A stretch of DNA of 15,593 nt from an uncultured Flavobacteriales bacterium (GTDB lineage Bacteria; Bacteroidota; Bacteroidia; Flavobacteriales; Crocinitomicaceae), in assembly GCA_946886545.1 (NCBI GenBank), contig CAMPIU010000021.1:1-15593 (forward strand), in the 5' to 3' direction. The notes below the pieces were generated by a model, which saw only the letters and a list, made by a program, of their open reading frames with translations, was not told where the DNA came from and made no database searches. This document shows, piece by piece, positions 1 through 5,341 of the stretch. Numbering within the stretch: the stretch's first letter is position 1; the number at the start of each line of letters is the position of its first letter. The translations under genes were made by a program, and so were the position numbers.

Positions 1-1243
1 GCGCATAACCAGAAATAGTAGCCGCATTAAAATCATAATTCCAATAAGTTGCCTCCAGTCCATATTCCAAAGCATTCAATCCACCCCTGGATTCGGGCAA
101 ACACTGATGCGGATCCAAGGTGTCCAAAGGATAATTGATCTTAAGCGAATCCCCCGTCTGAATACAGGTTGAGCGGTTAGAATACACATTCCACTCTTTG
201 TTTTTCAAATATTCGGCAGGGACAGAAGCAAAAAAATATGGCCTGTTCCGGATTCCGAATTTGCTTTGCCAAACAATGGGCTGATCGTAATTCCTGTCGA
301 AGTAGTAGTATCTTGAAAGCGAAACATAATCCTGAGGTACAATGAGCAAATATTCACCTTCCAGGCTTTTCTTTCTAAGTTGTAGATTTTGCATGACATA
401 GACTTCCGGTAAAAGTTCTGATTTCAGTTTCAAAGGAGCACTCATATCCTTATCGCAGACAATACATTCGTTGTAATCCGCCCGAATCTCTTTCTTCGTC
501 AAAATTCCATAAGATTCAAAGTCTACTTCTTTTATACGCGCCTGATACCGTTCATGCCGCCACCATCCATCACCGCTTAGTTCCAGCTTCCACTTAACGA
601 TCTTGGCATATTGTGAGTTTTTGCTTAAAGTGTAATACACCTGATTTTTGGAAAACAAATGAGGTTCCATTTCCAGGATCACGTAATTTGCCCGTCCATC
701 ATTGAAGCGGATGATGTTGCAATTTTTCATGATCGAATCCGAAAGAACAAAACAAGTTTTTGTGTTTCCGAAATACTCATAGAGTTCCGTGGTATCTTCC
801 ACTAATCGTTTACCGTCGTAAAACAGATGAATTTCGACCCTTCGGTGATTTTCATTTGGATTTCGAAATGCATTTTCCTCGCCTCTTGCAAAACTTGAAA
901 TCAGTGTTTTTGCCGGGAGAATTTCAGTCAGGTATTCTTTGACCTTTTCTGCACGTTTCTTTGAAAGCCGGAAATTGAGTTTCTTTTTTCCGGTGGAATC
1001 AGCAAATCCAATAACCTGAAGGCTATCGATTTTCTTCAAGTCATGAGCAAAAATGTATTTATTGATTTGCTGTTTATTATCCCCCAACAGTTTATAATCT
1101 CCACTAGGATAATAAATCGAAAACACTTCTTGCGCAAATGCATGATGCTTACTTAATACCAGAAGTATCAGCAACAGGCCGGTTTTTCCCCTAAATAAAA
1201 AAAGACCCGCCAGCAGACGGGTCTTCCGATTTTTTTTCCGCAT
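1..1243 (-). CDS. OmpA-like domain exported protein (3' end cut by window)
   Basis: An open frame runs from ATG at 1243 to the left edge without a stop (about 414 residues visible; the C-terminus lies outside). Residues 1-37 look like a signal peptide with an unusually long basic n-region (MRKKNRKTR...), a hydrophobic core GLLLILLVL, and probable cleavage after AFA. Residues about 41-141 form an OmpA/MotB-type peptidoglycan-binding domain: GFADSTG with Asp82, LSKKRAEKV with Arg97, then RGEENAFRNPNENHRRVEI. In this family the Asp and Arg bind diaminopimelate of peptidoglycan. Residues 150-414 match no domain I recognise and contain a CIVC pair. The domain order is unusual because OmpA domains are normally C-terminal. 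The start is chosen because no other in-frame ATG precedes the signal peptide core and because a promoter-like element ends just upstream. Probable role (inference): envelope protein anchored to the cell wall. Confidence 0.8.
   Translation of the reverse strand, partial: MRKKNRKTRLLAGLFLFRGKTGLLLILLVLSKHHAFAQEVFSIYYPSGDYKLLGDNKQQINKYIFAHDLKKIDSLQVIGFADSTGKKKLNFRLSKKRAEKVKEYLTEILPAKTLISSFARGEENAFRNPNENHRRVEIHLFYDGKRLVEDTTELYEYFGNTKTCFVLSDSIMKNCNIIRFNDGRANYVILEMEPHLFSKNQVYYTLSKNSQYAKIVKWKLELSGDGWWRHERYQARIKEVDFESYGILTKKEIRADYNECIVCDKDMSAPLKLKSELLPEVYVMQNLQLRKKSLEGEYLLIVPQDYVSLSRYYYFDRNYDQPIVWQSKFGIRNRPYFFASVPAEYLKNKEWNVYSNRSTCIQTGDSLKINYPLDTLDPHQCLPESRGGLNALEYGLEATYWNYDFNAATISGYA
1195..1225 (-). 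terminator. Intrinsic terminator hairpin below the two-component genes, inside the next gene
   Basis: On the minus strand, a perfect 8-bp stem (AAGACCCG paired with CGGGTCTT, arms 1225-1218 and 1209-1202) encloses an 8-nt loop and is followed directly by a run of T interrupted once by A. This is a textbook Rho-independent terminator shape. It lies 74 nt below the response regulator stop and most simply ends that transcript. It also overlaps codons 7-17 of the OmpA-like gene, which is unusual (see findings). Confidence 0.75.
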
Positions 1244-1251
1244 CACGAGAG

Positions 1252-1282
1252 CGAATATAGTTTTAATCCCGAATTAAGCAAT
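1252..1282 (-). promoter_or_regulatory. Candidate Bacteroidota-type promoter for the OmpA-like gene
   Basis: On the minus strand, TATATTCG (1259-1252) resembles the TAnnTTTG -7 box with one mismatch. ATTG lies 19 nt upstream (1282-1279), near the expected TTTG position. A start site about 6 nt downstream would leave almost no leader before ATG 1243. This is pattern matching only; the AT-rich context makes chance matches possible. Confidence 0.4.
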
Positions 1283-1298
1283 TCCTTTTTACGGGGTT

Positions 1299-1991
1299 TT
1301 ATTCGTGAACAATCAGTTTAAAGCCTTTTCCATGAATATTCAAAATCTCAATCCGCTCATCTTCTTTTAAAAGCTTACGCAGTTTTGCAATATATACATC
1401 CATAGAACGACCATTGAAGTAATTATCATCTCCCCAAATAGCGCGTAATGCCGCTTGTCTGTCGAGTACTTCATTGCGATTCTTACACAATAAGTGTAAC
1501 AACTGTCCTTCTTTGGTCGTCAATTTCTTGTCTTCTTCTTTCAAATGAAGGATGCGGGAAACCGGTTCATATTGGATCGTACCGATTTGCTGTATTTCAC
1601 TTTCTTCACCATCTGAAGGACTGGTACGTCTTAAAATTGCTTCGATCCGTGCCATCAACTCTTCCATCGTAAATGGTTTTGTCATGTAGTCATCCGCTCC
1701 ACTTTCAAATCCCTCGAGTTTGTCTTCCTTCATTGCTTTTGCTGTCAGGAAGAGGATCGGAATTTTCGGGTCGATGAGCCGGACTTCTTTCGCAAGGGTG
1801 AAACCATCCATTTCGGGCATCATCACATCAAAAATACAGAAATCGAAATGTCCGTCTGTGTATTTTTCATATGCATGCTTTCCATTGCGTGCAAGTTCTA
1901 CCTGGTAACCTTTAGCTTTCAGAAAAGTTTGCAATAATTGACCCAGATTGTCGTCATCTTCTGCTAATAAAATTGATTTTTGCTTAGCCAT
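1299..1991 (-). CDS. OmpR/PhoB-family response regulator
   Basis: This is a 230-residue DNA-binding response regulator. The receiver domain spans residues about 6-120: acidic pocket ILLAEDDD (Glu11-Asp13), phospho-acceptor Asp55 in FDVMMPEMDG, switch Thr83 in FLTAKA, and Lys105 in YMTKPF. Residues about 132-230 form a winged-helix effector domain of the OmpR/PhoB type, ending in DVYIAKLRKLLKED and GKGFKLIV. The start is ATG at 1991 (MAKQKSILL), because a longer in-frame extension would overlap the kinase gene and precede the conserved receiver start. It begins 2 nt after the stop of the upstream kinase gene, so the two are almost certainly co-transcribed and translationally coupled. It resembles RprY of Bacteroides, but target genes cannot be read from the sequence. 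Confidence 0.95.
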   Translation of the reverse strand: MAKQKSILLAEDDDNLGQLLQTFLKAKGYQVELARNGKHAYEKYTDGHFDFCIFDVMMPEMDGFTLAKEVRLIDPKIPILFLTAKAMKEDKLEGFESGADDYMTKPFTMEELMARIEAILRRTSPSDGEESEIQQIGTIQYEPVSRILHLKEEDKKLTTKEGQLLHLLCKNRNEVLDRQAALRAIWGDDNYFNGRSMDVYIAKLRKLLKEDERIEILNIHGKGFKLIVHE

Positions 1992-1993
1992 AA

Positions 1994-3610
1994 TTATCTT
2001 TTTATTGTTACACGAAATTCGGAACCTTCTCCTACCTGACTCGTTACATGAAGGCTCCAACCAAATAGTTCGGCGAGTGCTTTCACATAACTTAAGCCCA
2101 AACCGAAACCTTTTACGTTATGAACATTTCCGGTCGGAACACGGTACAATTTATCAAATATTTTCGAGATATGTTCACGTTTTATTCCAATTCCTTTATC
2201 AATGACAGACAATTCAAGGCGATCCGCGAAAACTTCCAGTTTTACAGTCACATGGATTTTGTCTTTACTGTATTTAATTGCGTTATCAACCAAATTGTTC
2301 ACCATATTGGTGAAATGCATACGATCCGCTTCGATGAACACCTCTTCCTTAGGCATTTGAAGGATCAATTCCCCATCCAGTCCGGCAATCCGGAAGGAAG
2401 CAGTTTTTGCCACAGACTGAATCACTTCCACTACCGGAACCTGCTCCATCCTCACTTTTAATTCGCCCCGGTCAATTACCGCACTTTGGAGAATGGACTC
2501 CACCAAAACCCCCAGACGCTTATTTTCCTCCTGAATCATTTTTACAAAAGGTGCCGCATTTTCTGTCTGCCCACCCATCATAGCCGGATCATGCATAGCT
2601 TCACAAGCCAATGAAATAGTCGAAATAGGAGTTTTGAACTCGTGAGTCATGTTTGAAATGAAATCATTCTTCAGTTCATACAACTTCTTTTGAGTCAAAA
2701 TGGTACGGAACATGTATGAAATTGTGATAATAATTAGAACCGCGAGGATTAAACTTACGATCAGCAAACTCCCCATGGACCTGAGGACGAAGAATTTACT
2801 ATTGGGGAAATTCAAATGCAGGGAAAGTTTATCTTCCAGAATTTTATTAGGAAACAGTATGGCTACCTGGGTTTTAACCGTATCCAGATTTACATCGTAA
2901 TTTTCCAGACTCTGTTTAAACTTAACCGGCTCGTTGTTTTCCTCTACAATTACAAATTTGAAATCAACCGGAAGTTTATCTGAAATCAGTTCCTTTTGAA
3001 TGATTGAATCCAGGATTTTCAAATTGATTCTTTTTTCGGGATCCAGATACATATTGTCTCGGAACGTCTCTATCATCAATTCGTTGATATACTTCGCTTT
3101 CTTGACAATCTTATGCATTACCCGCTGATCAAGGTGATAAGCTGCCCTGATAGAATCCTTGTGAAACAAACTGGTTCCGCCGCCATCAAACAATTCATGA
3201 ATCTGCCGAACATCTCTGGCCAGGACCTCTTGTTTCGAATACAATCCGGAAATGGAATCATAACTATTCCCGGTTACGATCAAATAATTTTCCAGCTTCC
3301 CTTTTATGGTAAGCACCGTATCGCGGATAGAAATCGATTCCTTTACTTCAAACAGATTTTGGAATTCTTCTTTTAAAACGTCTTTGTATTGACCGGAAAC
3401 ATCCTTACTCATTAAGCTCGAATACCTGCGAAGATCTTCTACTTTTTCATAGCGGATTGCTATTCGCTCCAGGGCAGTATTGACCTTACTTTTAAAATCA
3501 TCTGATTTCCGATCGTATAACTGAAGAGTCTGGAAGATCTGAATCAACAAAAGGGCAAGCATGGCAATCCATACTGCAGTAATAACGAGATTGATTCTGA
3601 TCTTGATCAT
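1994..3610 (-). CDS. Membrane sensor histidine kinase
   Basis: This is a 538-residue HisKA/HATPase_c kinase, partner of the adjacent response regulator. A first membrane segment lies at about residues 7-27, a second at about 278-302, and the roughly 250 residues between form an extracytoplasmic sensor region that I do not recognise. The phospho-acceptor His323 sits in ISNMTHEFKTPIS. The ATP-binding domain shows the N box NNLVDNAIKYS (Asn443), G1 box DKGIGI (Asp471), F box IFDKLYR and G2 box GFGLGLSYV (501-509). No HAMP domain is evident between TM2 and HisKA. The arrangement and paired regulator resemble Bacteroides RprX/RprY. The signal sensed is unknown. The start is ATG 3610, directly before the first membrane segment. 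Confidence 0.95.
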   Translation of the reverse strand: MIKIRINLVITAVWIAMLALLLIQIFQTLQLYDRKSDDFKSKVNTALERIAIRYEKVEDLRRYSSLMSKDVSGQYKDVLKEEFQNLFEVKESISIRDTVLTIKGKLENYLIVTGNSYDSISGLYSKQEVLARDVRQIHELFDGGGTSLFHKDSIRAAYHLDQRVMHKIVKKAKYINELMIETFRDNMYLDPEKRINLKILDSIIQKELISDKLPVDFKFVIVEENNEPVKFKQSLENYDVNLDTVKTQVAILFPNKILEDKLSLHLNFPNSKFFVLRSMGSLLIVSLILAVLIIITISYMFRTILTQKKLYELKNDFISNMTHEFKTPISTISLACEAMHDPAMMGGQTENAAPFVKMIQEENKRLGVLVESILQSAVIDRGELKVRMEQVPVVEVIQSVAKTASFRIAGLDGELILQMPKEEVFIEADRMHFTNMVNNLVDNAIKYSKDKIHVTVKLEVFADRLELSVIDKGIGIKREHISKIFDKLYRVPTGNVHNVKGFGLGLSYVKALAELFGWSLHVTSQVGEGSEFRVTIKR

Positions 3611-3617
3611 AGAATAA

Positions 3618-3625
3618 CGAATGTA
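3618..3625 (-). promoter_or_regulatory. Possible -7 box for the kinase/regulator pair
   Basis: TACATTCG on the minus strand differs from TAnnTTTG at one base and ends 7 nt before ATG 3610. No convincing TTTG is seen about 19 nt upstream, so support is weak. Confidence 0.2.
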
Positions 3626-3680
3626 GGTGAAATGTTAAAATTAACGATTCACTTAACGTTTTTTATGACGAAAGATAAGG

Positions 3681-3758
3681 AATTGAAAATGGACAATTGA
3701 GAATTTAAAACAGCTTTGCTTTACCTCCTTTTCAATTTACCATTCTAAATTTTCAATT
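3681..3758. repeat. AT-rich intergenic inverted repeat
   Basis: AATTGAAAAT at 3681-3690 is repeated as an exact inverted copy at 3749-3758. Both arms continue as degenerate variants of the same word (CAATTGAGAATT inside the left arm, TTTTCAATTTACC inside the right), around a short non-repeated centre that includes CAGCTTTGC. It lies just below the helicase stop, so the RNA could fold there, but there is no GC-rich stem plus U-tract. It may be a short repetitive element or a weak 3' structure. Confidence 0.5.
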
Positions 3759-3762
3759 AAAC

Positions 3763-5094
3763 TTACTTCTTCTTATTCCCCTTCTTCTTCGGCTTGCCGT
3801 ATTTATCCTGCATCGCCTTTTTGTGATCGTAGCGAACGTTGACCTTCTTATTCTTGTCTTTTTTCTCGTGAAATGCTGGTCCTGCCTGGTCCTTTGAGGG
3901 TGATTTAACCAAAGTGTTCTTCATGGCAACCTGTGGTTTCTCAAAATCTAAGACCAATTCCGACAATTCAACTTCATCGGGAAATTCCTGAATAGTTACT
4001 TTCATATTCATGAACTCTTCGATACGTGCAAACAAATCCCTGTCTTTTTCAGTTAGAAAACTGATTGCATGACCTTCTTTATCCTGACGACCGGTTCTAC
4101 CAATTCTATGAATATAATTTTCCTGGTTATCCGGAATATCAAAGTTGAAAACATGTGTAATATCCGTTACATCAATACCACGGGCAATCAAATCCGTTGC
4201 AATCAACACTTTGTAAATTCCATTTTGGAAATGGTTTACCGCATTGAAACGGAAATTCTGAGCTTTTTGAGAGTGAATGATCCCCAATTCAACATTGAAA
4301 ATCGGCTCCAATTCCTCAAATAATTTGTCGGCCAAAACACGCGAAGAAACGAAAACCAGTACTTTGGTCATATCCTTATTCTCCTGGAGCATGTGCTTCA
4401 ACAAGTTCACCTTTGAAGTAAAATTCGGAACCGCAATTGCCTCTTGTTTGATTTTTTCTAAAGGAGTACCAACACGTGCAGCTTCAATTTTAACCGGATC
4501 ATCGAAATACGTCCCGAGAAATGTCTCCACTTCTTCCGAAAGGGTTGCTGAGAACAACAAATTTTGTCTTTTTTCAGGAAGCAAATCAAAAATACGCATC
4601 AGTTGCGGTCTAAAGCCCAGGTTAAGGGTTTCATCCACCTCATCAATAACTATTTTCTTAGCATGCTTCAGCTGTAATGATCCGTTTGCCGTCAAATCAA
4701 ATATCCGGCCCGGAGTTCCGACCAAAACATCCAATCCCTGCAAAACCATTGACGCTTGAGTATTGATATTTGCACCACCGTAGACACCGCCTACAGCAAG
4801 ATTCATGTAGGGAGTTAGTTTTTCAACTTCCCGAACCACCTGTACCACTAATTCCCTGGTTGGAACAATGATTAAAATTTGCGGATGCGGTTCTTTGGAA
4901 AACTTCCATAAAGACAGGGTAGGAAGCAAATATGCAAGTGTTTTCCCTGTTCCGGTTTGTGCCAGACCAATGACATCTTTTCCGGACATCATTACCGAAA
5001 ATCCAGCAGATTGAATGGTTGTAGGAGTAGTGTAACCCAACTCATCCAAAGCAGTAAGTATTGGTTTTTTGATGTTTAAATCGTGAAATGTCAT
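3763..5094 (-). CDS. DEAD-box ATP-dependent RNA helicase (DEVD variant)
   Basis: This is a 443-residue superfamily 2 RNA helicase with both RecA-like domains. Motifs in order: Q motif with Phe3 and GYTTPTTIQ (20-28), Walker A AQTGTGKT (45-52), PTREL (78-82), TPGR (127-130), motif II DEVD (151-154), SAT (182-184), VFVSSR (247-252), ATDLIARGID (299-308) and HRIGRTGR (329-336). A basic, lysine-rich tail from about residue 385 ends in KPKKKGNKKK and probably binds RNA. The class remodels RNA during ribosome assembly, decay or cold adaptation; which of these applies cannot be told. The start is ATG 5094 (MTFHDLNIKKPIL), the usual DEAD-box N-terminus. A TTG start at 5121 is less likely because it lies upstream of the candidate -7 box. 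Confidence 0.95.
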   Translation of the reverse strand: MTFHDLNIKKPILTALDELGYTTPTTIQSAGFSVMMSGKDVIGLAQTGTGKTLAYLLPTLSLWKFSKEPHPQILIIVPTRELVVQVVREVEKLTPYMNLAVGGVYGGANINTQASMVLQGLDVLVGTPGRIFDLTANGSLQLKHAKKIVIDEVDETLNLGFRPQLMRIFDLLPEKRQNLLFSATLSEEVETFLGTYFDDPVKIEAARVGTPLEKIKQEAIAVPNFTSKVNLLKHMLQENKDMTKVLVFVSSRVLADKLFEELEPIFNVELGIIHSQKAQNFRFNAVNHFQNGIYKVLIATDLIARGIDVTDITHVFNFDIPDNQENYIHRIGRTGRQDKEGHAISFLTEKDRDLFARIEEFMNMKVTIQEFPDEVELSELVLDFEKPQVAMKNTLVKSPSKDQAGPAFHEKKDKNKKVNVRYDHKKAMQDKYGKPKKKGNKKK

Positions 5095-5108
5095 GAGGAA
5101 AATTTTCA

Positions 5109-5116
5109 CAAAGGTA
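5109..5116 (-). promoter_or_regulatory. Candidate -7 box of the helicase promoter
   Basis: TACCTTTG on the minus strand matches TAnnTTTG exactly and ends 14 nt before ATG 5094. A clear TTTG at the usual distance is missing (TTTC lies 23 nt upstream). It supports initiation at ATG 5094 with a very short leader. Confidence 0.4.
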
Positions 5117-5195
5117 ATCAATCCGTTTTTGTATACTTGGAAAGCCTTATACTTTCTGAAAATCGGTCTCTTAAAAAATTTTCTTTAACTCCTGA

Positions 5196-5232
5196 TGAAA
5201 CTGCTGTTTCACTGATAATCAGTGATATATCA
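5196..5232. repeat. Cluster of three overlapping palindromes
   Basis: TGAAAC/GTTTCA (5196-5211, 4-nt spacer), CACTGAT/ATCAGTG (5210-5224, 1-nt spacer) and the perfect palindrome TGATATATCA (5223-5232) follow each other with 1-2 nt overlaps. They lie between the divergent helicase and T9SS genes, upstream of both. They could be operator sites; no regulator is identified. Confidence 0.45.
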
Positions 5233-5278
5233 AGTAATTTGAATTGAAAAATTAACATCCACCGGGGAAAAAAACATT

Positions 5279-5286
5279 TATATTTG
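5279..5286 (+). promoter_or_regulatory. Candidate -7 box for the T9SS protein gene
   Basis: TATATTTG matches TAnnTTTG exactly, 55 nt before ATG 5342. No good -33 TTTG is seen 17-23 nt upstream. If used, transcription would start near 5292 and the leader RNA would contain the hairpin at 5301-5323. Confidence 0.4.
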
Positions 5287-5300
5287 CTTTGCTAATACAC

Positions 5301-5323
5301 TGATCCTAATCGAATTAGGATCA
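5301..5323 (+). promoter_or_regulatory. Perfect 10-bp inverted repeat in the presumed leader
   Basis: TGATCCTAAT (5301-5310) and its exact complement ATTAGGATCA (5314-5323) are separated by CGA. It ends 18 nt before ATG 5342 and 4 nt before a five-codon upstream frame. It could act as an RNA hairpin in the 5' leader or as a dimeric operator; there is no U-tract, so it is not a typical terminator. Confidence 0.5.
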
Positions 5324-5341
5324 ACAAATGTTACTACTACT

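Noticed and set aside
1448..1672. Plus-strand open frames opposite the regulator, kinase, helicase, mgtE and cysS genes
   Set aside because: They lie wholly inside well-supported minus-strand genes and show low-complexity composition without any recognisable domain.
1992..2060. N-terminal extension of the response regulator frame (23 extra codons)
   Set aside because: It overlaps the end of the kinase gene and precedes the normal receiver start. ATG 1991, two nt after the kinase stop, fits family length.
5095..5121. TTG-initiated extension of the helicase
   Set aside because: It lies upstream of the candidate -7 box, adds hydrophobic residues unlike DEAD-box N-termini, and an ATG with the conserved MTFHDL start follows.
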